Origin: Liolophura sinensis
Taxonomy: Eukaryota; Mollusca; Polyplacophora; Chitonida; Chitonidae
Direction of reading: 5' to 3'
Assembly: GCF_032854445.1 (NCBI RefSeq)
Contig: NC_088301.1
Coordinates: 26,024,402-26,088,401, forward strand
Length of the DNA stretch: 64,000 nt
Both the position numbers and the translations under genes were made by a program. Positions 27,201-37,869 of this stretch are shown here, piece by piece. Below the pieces are notes generated by a model, which was not told the origin of the DNA, made no database searches, and was given only the letters and a program-made list of their open reading frames with translations. Each line of letters starts with the position of its first letter. Within the stretch, counting starts at the first letter, position 1.

Positions 27201-30200
27201 GACAAAAGTAGGTATATATGTGAGGAAGAAACCTGGATGGATATAAATAGCTTAACTAACTTTGTGAGGAAGTTTCTCAGGTACTTGTCCAAGGGTGGTG
27301 GTTTCCTCTGGACACTCTGGTTTTCTCCACCAGTAAGCCCGACCAAGGAGCGATCTCAATTGATCCTAAAGAATTAATTTTTCCATGATGAAAGGACATA
27401 CCTCCACCGGCTGTTCAATACAACATCGTCTGAGAATCCACAACGCTGGAAAAAGTCCAGGGCTCCATTGTCTGCATGAACCACGACGGCATCATAAGGT
27501 CCAACAACAGAGGGATCTAAAACTTGCTGAAATATAACAAAATTCATATCATTCTGAATTGTCACAAAAGTCCATGTGAAGTCTTAAAATTATAATTTAG
27601 ATACTTCCATGTGAAGTTTCTGGATCATTTTCAACTTTACTTTCACATGAATTTGCCTTCCTATAAGAACTCAAACGGGTACCATGTGTTTAATTTGCTT
27701 TCCTATAAGAACTCAAACGGGTACCATGTGTTTAATTTGCTTTCCTATAAGAACTCAAACGGGTACCATGTGTTTAATTTGCTTTCCTATAAGAACTTGT
27801 GTACCATGTGTTTCACTACAGAAGGTGTAAATGCTTGAAACGTTTTTAATTTAACACGTTGCCACAAGACATTTAAAGTGTGAGATGCATGGTCTGGGAT
27901 CCTGTTATCTAATAAATAATGTGGACTCATTTAGGCAAAGCCTTCAGCCTATGAGAGGGGTTCAAATCCAGCTGTCTCAGGTTTGGCTGTAGCTTCAGGT
28001 CAGGAGGTATGTAAGTTACTTGGCAAAGAGCAATGGTTTACTCTAGGCACCGGTTGTCCACCTGCTAACCTAGCTGCAATCACATACAGGTATGCAGAAA
28101 CTGTGTAAGTTTGATTAGGGGTGTAACACTTATCACACTCTTAACAGAAGAGTATTGGTGCAATGTGAACACCCCTATTTGTACTCCTTGAACTCCTGAT
28201 TACATGTGTTATTAGCACACCTAAATTTTCAGCAGTGTGAAGGTGTAACAGCACGCCTCAAATTAGAAGACCTGCAAAACATCAATTAAAATCATTATGA
28301 GTGGTATTTATTATTTATTATTATAAACTCCAATCAAAACCTACCTTCATCAGATATCGACCAATACCAAATTTTCTACACCTCCGTCGAACGGTGAGAA
28401 GCGTCAGATGCACAACCTTGACAGTGTGGTTACTGAAATGAAAGATTTTACACCAGGTGTTTAACATCAGGCAACAAAAAAGATACTTGTATAATGTATA
28501 AAAAAAATACTTGCAAATATCATACAATTCACCTCAATTACAAAAGTGCACATTTGACCAAAATGGTAATAAATTTTATGTACTCAAACACTTAAATGGC
28601 AAAGGGCTGTGTTTCTCTCCAGGCTGTGCACAATTTCCTTCACCTATTTATTAAATGTTCTTGAGTATGACATTAAACTGTAATCAAACAAAAAAATATC
28701 TTTAAATAAAAAATAAAAAAAAAGACAAAAACTTAAGCCGTTCAAACAAACAACTTAAGCTGAACAAAGCTGTTCTCCACAAGGGCTGCTCCTAAGAGCT
28801 AAAAACACAAGAGGATGTTCACTTTACACATGGTCATGTTTATCAGTGAAAGGAAACCGAGTTAGATGTCGTGAAATATGACAGCAGACATGCCAGCCAG
28901 AGCTGGATTTGAACACACAACCTCATGGGACAAAGGAAAGTGGTCCAAAGGGAGACCATTTAGCCAGCATTTCTTTAATTCACATGGAGCTTCCAAACTG
29001 ATTTTTGTCTTTATCAGTTAGGCATGTAGCTAACAGTTACAGTTACTCTCTTCCACTATATCTGCACACAATAACAGAAATGTGCATGGAGTTTATTGAA
29101 ATCTCCTTTGCACGTGACAAGTAAACTTACATATACTTTTTCTCGAAGGTAAGACAGCCCACAATTCTGTTTTCTATTCCCACGTGACTGGATTCAATAC
29201 ACTGACTCTTCTCTCTGATTTGTTTTCTTTCTGACACCGATTTGATGAAGCTGTGTATTCCTTTGGAAAAATCTTCATCGTCGCTGTGAAAATGAATTGA
29301 TGTAAACAACTAAAATGCTAACGTGATGAAAAAATTCACAAAATGGCCTGAAATTGATCGTACAACTGCCACAAGTTATTTATTTATTTGATCGGTGTTT
29401 GAATCTGTACTCAAGAATATTTCACTTACACGACTGCGGCCAGCATTATGGTGGGAAGAAACCGGGCAGAGAGCGGGGGGTGGGGAAACCAACGACTATC
29501 CGCATGTTCCTGGCAGACCTTCCCACATACGTCCGGAGAGGAAGCCAGGACACGAGCTGGACTTGAACTCATTCCCAAGAGTTAAGCCAATCAAGTTCTA
29601 TGTTACACACTATGGTGTGTGAGTGAGATGATACATGTAATTACTTAAAGGATGCATAAAAAACAACTATAAACTGAAGAGTAAGTATAATTAGTGTAAG
29701 TATAATAAGTCTATATTATACACTTTTCTTAATAATTATACATTTTCTTAATAACCCCTCTATTTTATACATTTTACAATGGTCAGAAATATTCAGAAAT
29801 GACATTATTGCTGAACATACTTGGAACAAGAAAAACATCCCCACCAAAGTTGTTTTGACAGCTATCACCACTAACGTCAACACAGCTGGCTACTTCATTT
29901 CTGGACTGACATTGGGCTTTATGAAAACTCTTCTTCAAGGCCATATTTTTGCCACAACAACAAAAAAAAAAACAGCAGTAATTTTGTGCTTTTACATGTT
30001 GAGCCATATCTTATACTCTGTTTTGAGAAATACAAACCAAATGTTTCAGGTAACATTTAATTCTTACTTCACTCTACTTTTAAAACACATTTTTTTTGTC
30101 TGTTCTGAAATTATACTCACCTCTCATCGTCTTCTTCTTCCTCTGACTCCGTATCACTGAATACCTCTGCGAAGAGACTGGCTGGAGACTCCTCAGGTTC

Positions 30201-33200
30201 ATACACATCCTCCTGCACACATTCCTTTACGTCAGAACACTCGGGGCCAGTTTCTTTGTCCTGCAAGACATGGGATCTGGGATATTACATGTTGTATGTA
30301 AAATTCTACAATTATCTACGAGATTGTTTTTCTTAAAATTATAATTTGAAAATATCATAAAACGAAACTAAACTTAATCATCCAGTACTGTTATTGATAA
30401 GTTATTTATTGGTGTTATTCAGTTAAATTTTGATCTTTATATAATGGACATTCCTATTAAAGTCATCTCCTAAATACATTAACTACAGCTATCATACAAC
30501 TGAAGTAAACATTAATGTAAATCTCAACATTCATCAGCAAACATACAAAGTTCTGAACTGTGCTTCTACGAATTGCTGACAAGATTTTTTTTTATGCAGA
30601 CTGAACGGTAGTAAACAACTTAGAAACAGCTATTTTCACATAGACTCAATACAGCACTTTTTCTTGCCACATTAAAGCTGATAACACAATCGCAATGATT
30701 ATCAATAGCAAAGCCATATTATTATTACATTGCACATAATGGTTATTATCTTGGCAAAATTATTATCAGTTCAGCTGTAATATCTGTTATCACCATAGAA
30801 ACATTACCATACATAGACCACATTTGCTCAATCACAAACCTCTTCTTCACTCTCTGGTTTATGTTCTTCCTCTGTTTTTTTTGGTCTATTTTTCCGCTCC
30901 TCCAAGGCCTTAATTGCTTCTGCCAAGGATAAAGGAAATGGTAAATGTAAAATTTATTTATTAACTATTAATTAAAATAGTTTTGTATCTATCTGCACTG
31001 TCAAATTAGTTACACAACCTGAAAATTGTTACTACTGACATATGGTGTACAACATTGCATTTTGTTTAAACTGCCTATGTATATCTATAGATGAAAGATT
31101 GTTAGCATTGACAGAGAAAGATAATGCCTGTTCTGCTTCAAATTATGCCACAACTGATCAGGGATGATTATTCTATTCTTTCTAAACTTATCTTTCCTTT
31201 GTATAGACAAAGAAATAATAAAAAAAAAATAAAAGAAATAAATAAAAAAGAAAGGACACTTCATCTTTATAACTACAGCTTCATACATGTAGTATCATTG
31301 CCCTTGTGGGCCCACATGTTATAATGTAATATGCAAATAACATTTCCAGTAGACAAACATGAAGGGTCACTGGGTCTCAGTTTATCAAAAATGATTTCGA
31401 ATAAACGTTAAAATCATTCTCATAAACTATTAACTATGACACTTCAGTACTGTAAATTATTTCTTACAAGACAAAAGCACGAACCCAAAGTTAATCACAT
31501 GGCTGGAGGGACTTCAAATAAACACGAGTTTAATTAACTATTTAGATTGCCCCCAGATGACATGAGCATATGTTAACAAAACACCTTTTCTACAAATCAG
31601 TTATGTATGTAAAAAAATGGTGTATGCGCATTAATCCTCTTTTCAGTTTGCTTGTAAATAATATTTTCCTGTAACTAGCAGATCTAGATATAGCCTACTA
31701 CATGATTTATTTATTTATTTATTTGATTGGTGTTTTACGCCGTACTCAAGAATATTTCACTTATACGACGGCGGCCAGCATTATGGTGGGTGGAAACCGG
31801 GTAGAGCCCGGGGGAAACCCATGACCATCCGCAGGTTGCTGGCAGACCTTCCCATGTACGGCCGGAGAAGAAGCCAGCATGAGCTGGACTTGAACTCACA
31901 GCGACCGCATTGGTGAGAGACTACTGGGTCATTACGCTGTGCTAACCAACTGAGCCACGGAGGCCCCTCCCTACTACATGTTGAGCCTTTTTCCTTTATC
32001 AGTACTAGTAGTTACAATACACGTAACTTGTTACCTTTCAGGTCTTGGATAAGTAGGATAGTTTTTGCCCATTTGTCACACACACTTGCGTATAACACAT
32101 CAGCAGTCATCTCTGACAGAGACACATCAAATAGGCCGACCACAGCATGCAGTAGTTCTTGGTTAGTTGTCTACAAACATCATAGCACACAACACTTTAA
32201 AAAGTGAAATATACAAGTATCATAATAAACAATAATTCAAAGCCACACTTCAATAAACCTCTCAACTGCTCAAAATTGTGGGACAAACTGACTTGTGTAA
32301 AACCCCTTGTTTTTAATTGAATTTTGTATAACAATTCAAGATGATGGCAGTCAGTGTCTGAAGTAAACTATAAATTACCTTTGGCAAGTAACTTGCAGAC
32401 TTTCCCAGGTGTGACAATAACATCAACGTATGCGCAAATAATAATGTGTAGTCCTAGATTGTTCTGACTTTAGGTTTGGCCAAAATTTTGATCAGCCAAC
32501 AATAACCCCATACCAATGTCAGAGCATTCTCCATTCAAAAAACCTGATGCAGCAACCTGCCCTTGTCAAATGTGTTGAGGCTCTCTGCACAGCCGTTCGC
32601 TTTAAGCATCACAATGGAATCTTGGGACCACCTGTCCCAGGAAATAACAGATCGATCAGTTGTGCTTGCGATAAATCGACAGACAAAAAGATAAGGAATA
32701 TGAAATTTGCCTACCAAGTGCAGTTCATAGAAACTTATCTGGAACGTGATTTTTGTCCCAAACGCTGTGAAAATTTCTAAATGGAGTACCCTTCGTATGA
32801 CTTGGGGCCATCCTTGGCCGAACAAATTTTGCCAAACCTTGCGTCAGTGCAATCTCAAACTAGGAAATGTGTAGTGATTTTTCTGACAGGTGGGGATGGA
32901 CTCAGATTTTTATAATTTCAAAGTAGCCCATTGAGTCGATCTAGATGGATTATGTGGTGTCCAATCTCCTTTCAACACACACTATATGTCATATTATAGT
33001 TAGTATGTGTTGAGACTAGATTTTAGACTATGGGTAGATTAGAGCTCTGGGCCTGTTAGTTGTGAAATGTGACTCTCTGTATAGACCAACACAAAGTGTT
33101 TGGAAGAGTTACAGGGAAAAACTGCTTCTAATGTGTCTGTTTGACACTAAGTCACATCTGTAACAGTGGATGTTGTGTCTGAAAATCTATTTATTTTGTT

Positions 33201-33821
33201 AATTTGTGCGGTTTTCATGGATCGTTTATTAATTGGGGAGACTCAGAACAGGTCAGTTGATCATGGGGACCACGCGATTGACACGGATTTAAGCTAGAGA
33301 CGATTTAATGAGCCTGTGAAGATGTGGTAAATGTAGCTTACCATCTATCCAACACATTACAAGCAGTTATTCCCCGTCACTCTCCCAACACTTCGTTTTG
33401 TTCAATGCAGATTTACATTTCGCAACTACAGTCCTTAGCGTCGACACTTTTGCATGCATGAATCTCTAATCAAGCACACAGCAACAAATTAAGAGTTATT
33501 TGTGGTGTTTCCTCTACACTTACCCCAGGAATAATGCTGCTGCCGTTTGCAGAGTTCTTTGACAGCCTGAATTAGGCGCCGGAAATCCACAATTATTGGG
33601 AATGCAGAAATCGATTGTCCATTTTTGTTTGCAAAGTTTAAGGTACCTGCCAGTTGAGAACTGAGGGTGTTACACGTGACCTCTTGTGACCCTAAAATAT
33701 CATTGCCACCGACAGCGTTTTCTGATGGAGGACTCATCGCGATTCGCGAACAGTCTAGTGATTTTTGTGTCATTTCAATTCCTTCGCTTCTCACATGGTC
33801 ACTAGTTACGCCGGTCGCCAT
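15970..33821 (-). CDS. GNAT acetyltransferase / PARP-like fusion protein, 18 exons, complete CDS
   Basis: Coding exons in transcript order: 33524-33821, 32035-32157, 30840-30919, 30121-30260, 29131-29283, 28345-28432, 27402-27526, 27055-27113, 26471-26543, 25283-25367, 24156-24231, 23272-23349, 22297-22449, 21088-21227, 20300-20450, 18909-18982, 17322-17426, 15970-16101. All junctions are GT..AG and phases agree, giving 2133 nt (710 residues plus stop). Domains seen: a helical N-terminal part (about 1-140), an acidic Glu/Ser-rich segment (about 150-215), a GNAT fold (about 215-345), a charged coiled-coil-like linker (about 360-440), and a PARP-type fold (about 540-705). There is no signal peptide or membrane segment, so an intracellular protein is likely. 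I do not recognise a named orthologue. The fold assignments rest on motifs I can read; the combined function is unknown. Introns hold many SINEs and minisatellites. The exon 1/2 junction is the least certain. Confidence 0.85.
16102..17321 (-). other. Intron 17 of the GNAT/PARP gene
   Basis: About 1.2 kb between exons 18 and 17; AT-rich, no element recognised. Confidence 0.75.
17500..17760 (-). repeat. SINE-A, full length, intron 16
   Basis: Complete minus-strand copy with a 19-T tail; central block and tRNA-like head are intact. Confidence 0.95.
17944..18218 (+). repeat. SINE-A, full length, intron 16
   Basis: Complete plus-strand copy (GGGGCCTCCATAGCTCAGTT to the AATA tail), 183 bp from the inverted copy at 17500-17760. 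Confidence 0.95.
19079..19325 (+). repeat. SINE-C copy
   Basis: tRNA-like head (GTGGCCTAATGATTAGAGAG, GGGAGACCCGGGATCATACC) and body with CATGACTGGGTGGGGTGTCA and CACTTCAGTGACGGCAGCAC. The same body is found inverted at 38711-39050 and 39417-39548. Confidence 0.85.
19326..19660 (+). repeat. Minisatellite, 28-bp unit, about 12 copies
   Basis: Unit AACTCACAGTATAGGTACRC followed by ATACCTAG. The first seven copies are nearly identical and later ones drift to ACACATAG. It lies in intron 15 of the GNAT/PARP gene. Confidence 0.93.
20647..20833 (-). repeat. SINE-A, degraded
   Basis: Diverged minus-strand copy with tail, central block and B-box recognisable (AGCTGGACTTGAACTCAGAG); the tRNA head is cut short. 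Intron 14. Confidence 0.85.
21491..21720 (-). repeat. SINE-A, diverged
   Basis: Minus-strand copy from TTTATTTATTTGATTGGTG to GGCAACAGAGGCCCC, with part of the central block missing. Intron 13. Confidence 0.9.
21928..22093 (+). repeat. Minisatellite, 22-bp unit, about 7-8 copies
   Basis: Unit AATAAACCACTGCACTTTAG + CA, alternating C/T at one position; copies are otherwise almost identical, so the array is young. Intron 13. Confidence 0.95.
23606..23966 (-). repeat. SINE-B, full length
   Basis: Minus-strand copy ending in the tRNA-like head GGCACAGTTGGTAGAGCGTC, with B-box-like GGGTCGAGTC. Intron 11 of the GNAT/PARP gene. Confidence 0.88.
24105..24172 (-). repeat. 16-bp tandem repeat overlapping the exon 11 donor
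   Basis: On the minus strand the unit is TTGACATTAGGTGAAG, repeated about four times with small changes. The first unit contributes the last codons of exon 11 and its GT at 24154-24155; following units carry further donor-like ATTAGGTGAA or ATTAGGTACA sites in the intron. Confidence 0.88.
24595..25195 (-). repeat. (CATC)n-type array in intron 10
   Basis: Long impure array of GATGGATG, with GACAGA and GGGTGG interruptions and a larger-order repeat of about 120 bp. Apparent long open frames here (Ser/His/Pro-rich) come from the repeat. Confidence 0.92.
25442..25711 (+). repeat. SINE-A, full length, intron 9
   Basis: GGGGCCTCCGTGGCTCAGTT to a tail of about 25 A. The copy is close to the local consensus and so looks recent. 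Confidence 0.95.
25788..26042 (+). repeat. Dispersed repeat family D, copy 1
   Basis: Shares TTTTTTTTCAAC, CCTTGAAACAAACTATT, GGCCTTTYCTG and GCAAAAAATA with 34262-34533 in the same order. No coding capacity; class unknown. Intron 9. Confidence 0.7.
27055..29283 (-). CDS. GNAT N-acetyltransferase module (exons 5-8 of the fusion gene)
   Basis: These exons encode about residues 214-355. The segment reading ENRIVGCLTFEKKYI looks like the central GNAT beta strands. It is followed by HLTLLTVRRRCRKFGIGR (about 273-290), whose R-K-F-G-I-G is the acetyl-CoA pyrophosphate-binding loop of motif A. DAVVVHADNGALDFFQRCGF in exon 7 matches the motif B helix, where a residue pair FF precedes the usual xxxGF. 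These features are typical of GNAT family enzymes that move an acetyl group from acetyl-CoA to an amine. The acceptor substrate cannot be deduced. Exon phases (2, 2, 0, 2, 1) are consistent through the module. The 42-bp tandem repeat at 27656-27812 lies in the intron between exons 6 and 7 and is not coding. Confidence 0.8.
27656..27812 (+). repeat. 42-bp tandem repeat, 3.7 copies
   Basis: Unit TTCCTATAAGAACTCAAACG + GGTACCATGTGTTTAATTTGCT; full copies are identical, indicating recent expansion. Intron 6; 42 bp is 14 codons, which is why a frame stays open. Confidence 0.95.
29376..29573 (-). repeat. SINE-A, head-truncated and diverged
   Basis: Minus-strand tail and central block are recognisable (GGCCAGCATTATGGTGGGAA); the tRNA head is lost after the B-box. 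Intron 4. Confidence 0.88.
31705..31968 (-). repeat. SINE-A, full length, intron 2
   Basis: (TTTA)n tail through to AACTGAGCCACGGAGGCCCC; well preserved. Confidence 0.95.
32451..32860. mobile_element. TIR element family 1 (MITE-like, TA-flanked), copy 1
   Basis: 410 bp flanked by TA on both sides. Left end GTCCTAGATTGTTCTGACTT and right end, read inverted, GTTTGAGATTGCACTGACGC both continue into AGGTTTGGCMAAAATTT, so the imperfect terminal inverted repeats are about 40-60 bp. No transposase frame. It lies in intron 1 of the GNAT/PARP gene. TA duplication and TIRs fit a non-autonomous Tc1/mariner-type element. Confidence 0.85.
33084..33445. repeat. Foldback module related to TIR family 1
   Basis: 33207-33403 is an inverted copy of the interior of the element at 45395-46072 (shared GGGGACCACKC and GAGACTCAGAACAGGT blocks). 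33084-33165 is an extra partial direct copy containing CTGCTTCTAATGTGTC. The two arms face each other, forming an imperfect hairpin that ends about 80 bp from coding exon 1. Confidence 0.75.
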
Positions 33822-34261
33822 AATGTCAACAAAGCAGGTGAGGGCAAATTATCTGTATCATCTGTCATTGGCTAAAATTGTGTTCGGGCACGTGCACTCG
33901 TTGACTCGTATCTTGCAGATATACAGGCCTACTTCTACACAAACACCCTCTTGAAAGTCTTATCAGGCTTATAGGCATTTTTACATACTTGGACCTTATC
34001 AAAAAGTAAACTTTTAAATGTAAGCAAAGCTTCCTCATGTTGTTATTTCCAATCACACAAAGTCATCAACACTTCTGTGCTAGTCTTGCTTTATTTACCA
34101 GGTAGTACATGTGCATTGTGTATCTGTGAAAAATGACAGTGGCTTTACACATACTTATGTGCAGGGTAACAGTTTTCATTTGTTATTTAAAGCAAAGAAA
34201 ACACTCCATTGAAGTATATGTCAGATGAAAAACTATTAAACACTGCTGAGAATGCAGTTCT
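33822..34261. other. Upstream region of the GNAT/PARP gene
   Basis: Expected to contain promoter and 5' UTR. No clear TATA box or other decisive element. Confidence 0.4.
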
Positions 34262-34533
34262 GCGTTTTTCAGAATTTTTTTTTTCAACTCAGTAAAATGT
34301 ATTTGAAAGTTTGAATTCTACAGTGGCCTTTCCTGCCCATGCAAGTTGGAATTACGTGAGGTCACATCAGCTTTTCACTACAAGTGGGCTGAACATAATA
34401 CATATAATGTGTAACACATAAAGCTATAAATGCATTGACCAAATAAACCTTGAAACAAACTATTTCAGGCAAAAAATAGGAATGTTACATAACTGATACC
34501 ATCTGAGTCCCATACAGAAGCACCGTAAAATCT
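34262..34533 (+). repeat. Dispersed repeat family D, copy 2
   Basis: Collinear with 25788-26042; see shared blocks there. Intergenic. Confidence 0.7.
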
Positions 34534-35227
34534 TATGTTTTGAAAGAATTTTACTTGGTTGGAAAAATAATTCAAAATATTTTTCTGTTTAACTTCTTTT
34601 TAGTGTTTCCTTTGGCTTTCATAGACAATTTGTACCATCTTCTGGTGGGAAATATTCAATGGTCCTCAAAATCCTTAAAAGTACTTTCATTCTGTCGACA
34701 GGTTTTCCAAGACCTTGAAAAAGAATCTATTTAAATAGGATTTGGATTTTTAATGTTTGATATTTTGCCCATTATGTAGGCATATTATGAAATGAGCTGA
34801 TAAATAGTCTCCCACAATAGAATCCAGTATTCTAAAAGGTCCTTGAAAGTTATTGGGGAAAAAATTTACTTCATAAAAAAAAAAAATTTTACATTGGAGA
34901 TATTTCAAATATGAATAATTGGCTTTTGAACTGTGCTGGTCATCCAGAAATGATGTATCATTTTCAAAAAAAAAAAAAAAAAGTAATGGCAAATAAATTT
35001 AGGCCTACTGTACTTATGTGCTTTTCTGTATTTGTTTACAAACTTAATATAGCATTCTTGTGCTGGAAAATTATGACCTTCCTTCAAACAGATCTTCAAC
35101 TTTAGAGTGCATGTAGCTTTAATAAATCTAGGGATCAAAAGATTCCTGTACCATAACAATCCATTAACGGATTATCACAATCTAGTGAGAAATCCCACAC
35201 ATTCACAGTGGAACTTAACTACAGCGT

Positions 35228-35403
35228 ATTAGAAAATAATAATAATGAAGCCGAGGCATCATCACATGTATGTAAAAGGTTTCATAAGCTTTCGATCCTC
35301 ATGCTGGGATCATTATCAAGTGACTTGATAATGATCACTGCAAGCTTGTGAAACCTTGTACATTTACATGGTGAAGCCTCCACTTTATTATTATTACTAA
35401 TGA
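35228..35403. repeat. Long imperfect inverted repeat (about 85-bp arms)
   Basis: The centre GATCATTATCAAGT / GACTTGATAATGATC is nearly perfect. Outward, arms pair through AAGCTT, GGTTTCA, ATGTA, GAGGC and terminal ATAATAATAATGAAG. This could be a palindromic MITE. No gene overlaps. Confidence 0.85.
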
Positions 35404-36828
35404 AACCAAGTACGACTATGAGTCTTAAGCAGTATATTAGAATGTAGTTTCACAGTGTAAGCCTAATATGTAATTTTACATAGTATTTTCAAAAATGCAA
35501 TTTCACAGGTCTACCTCAAAGCACCATGTAGTTACATATTTTATCTCACGGAGAAGGTCATCTTACAATAGTAAAAATGTATCAAATGCAAATTTTTCAA
35601 AATTTTCTGCTTAATTTGTGCTTGATTTATTCAAGCTTGTTTCGGGATCTGAACACCATCTGATTTACTGTCTTATGAAATATATCGTTTCAAGGTGATG
35701 GGATATGGCACTGAACCTTAATCATTCATTTCAGCTGATGGCTTACATAAGAAGTACTTTTCACAAAAAGTGAGAAAACAATTCATTTCCATGACATTTG
35801 ACCTGCTGACCACATGTCAATGAAGCATTCCTTAGTAGGACAATACTATGTCTTACTAAGGAATCCTAGAACTGGCCCAAAACAAAATTAAACTCGGTCA
35901 GACTTGCACTTGATATTGACTGAACATGTTTCAGTTTTGATTACAGAATCACTATGCACAGAATGAATGAGGTACTAATTGACAGATTGATTGAATGATT
36001 GTTTAACACAAATTTTTCACTTACACAATGGCGATCATGCACACTGAGAGCACGTCAGACTGTACTTCCAAGATGATTTTACATTAAAGCCAGTAAACAT
36101 GCACAAACATCGTACAGATCCACCAAATCGTAAAACACAAAAAATATTGAGAAGAAAATGACATCAGTTTGTACCAGCCTGTCCTTTGTAAAAGGAAACT
36201 AACATTAATAACAAAATTAAAAAAATACATTTTGTGAGATGTCAAAGACAAGCACCTTTAAGAAATGCAAAGCACATGCAGATAAATTATAATTTTCATG
36301 CAATATTTCAAACTGTGAAAAACATGCAAATTAGCTGAGAATATATAACTAAAAAATGATTAATGGTTAAAACCAGAGGAAAACCTGAGCTCTTTGCAGC
36401 CGTAACTCTCATTCATGAAGAATGAGTGAAGAAACAAAAACAGATTCATACAACTTTCATTCTGACAACAGAATTCACAAATAGCAACAAGAATATTTAA
36501 CAACGCTTCACAGATAAATGCTCACGTAAAACGCATCTATGTAGATGTTAAAACCCAAAAATACATATAATAACTGAAAATGCACAGCACAAATTTTTCT
36601 ACAAACAATAACAAAAGTATAAACATTTCATAAAGAAATATACATCAAACAATTTAATTACTCTAACATTATGTAAAATGCACTGCACCTTGAGTTCTAA
36701 TCCAATAAATGGTCCCTTAAACCTTGTTTAGCAATAGTCAGTATGAACTGGTTGGTCCTCATAAAAAAAAAAGAAAAAAAAAAGAAAAATTAAAACCTCA
36801 ACATAACCATAGCAGGAAAAAGGAACTG
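35404..36828. other. Intergenic, nothing recognised
   Basis: AT-rich; no supported exon or clear repeat. Confidence 0.45.
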
Positions 36829-37166
36829 GTGTGAGTGAGTGCTTCGGATATAATGACATACGTTTTTCATTCATGATGCCAAAGGAGTCCTTAGAGTGCA
36901 TGTAATGTGCCTCCTTGTTGCAGAACAAATTTCCATCGCTCTTCTATCTAGTGCTGCTTCACTGAGACGACAAACCAAAGGCAAGTAAGTCGCCCAGCCC
37001 GATGCACTATACTGATATGGGTCAACCTGTTGTTGCACTATCCCCTTAATGCTGAACCCCAAGCAAAGACGTTACAACTTCCCCTCTTAAATTCTTAAGT
37101 ATGTCCTGATCCAGGATTGGCCCTGGATCTACCACACTCAGTGGATGCTCTACCCAACTATCAGGG
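36829..37166 (-). repeat. SINE-B copy
   Basis: Minus strand, with the conserved body (GGAGTCCTTAGAGTGCATGT, CTCCTTGTTGCAGAA) and a decayed tRNA head. Downstream of TMEM68. Confidence 0.87.
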
Positions 37167-37869
37167 TTGGTAGAATTGAATGGAACACCAGTTTTTATGA
37201 ATAAAATGATTCACTGTTTTAGAAATACTTCCTTAATATTTTTTTAGAAATCTGCTAACTACTGTAGGAAAGTGTCTGGTGCAAGATAACTGACAGAACT
37301 AGATTAGATATTCCATAATTTTCTTCATGGAATCAACAAATGACAACATAAAGTTAAGAAATGAGTACAACTTTTTTCAGAAAACTTTTACAACAACAAC
37401 TTGTACAAAAGTGTCTAGTGCTACATGTAGTACGTTACTAATTAATATTTTTTGAAGAGTATAAATAATGAGTATTTCAATATTGAGCAGACTGATAGAT
37501 GGCATAGGAGATTATGCCTTGTATCTAATCTTCCACATATTCTGAAAGGACACCCAAAAACTCACCGGCACCTTTTAAATGATACCATTTGCCTAAATAA
37601 ATATGAAGCATCGGTCCCTTTTTGTACAAATTTAGACAATTCCGTCTAAAACAAATAATGTTTGTATATGAATATCAAATATACATATTCAACCATAAAT
37701 CTGTGCTACTATGTGAAAAAATGTATAGACAATAAGATGCGCTTACTCTGAACACCGGGTAATATAAATTAAAAGTATGTGTTAAATCTGGTTTCAGGGT
37801 TTGAACTAGCCTTGCTATCACATGTGTGGACAGACAGAAAGAAATGAAAGGAATCTGGATGCAGCCATG
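37167..37869 (-). other. 3' region of TMEM68
   Basis: Sequence after the TMEM68 stop codon at 37870, expected to be 3' UTR. No other feature; the 37452-37649 open frame is unsupported. Confidence 0.5.

Noticed and set aside
27945-28110. Possible further tRNA-derived repeat (GGGGTTCAAATCCAGCTGTC)
   Set aside because: Only a B-box-like stretch was seen; no second clear copy could be aligned by eye.
32535-32825. 96-codon minus-strand frame
   Set aside because: Lies wholly within the TIR element at 32451-32860. A similar peptide at 45854-46090 reflects shared repeat DNA, and neither resembles a transposase.
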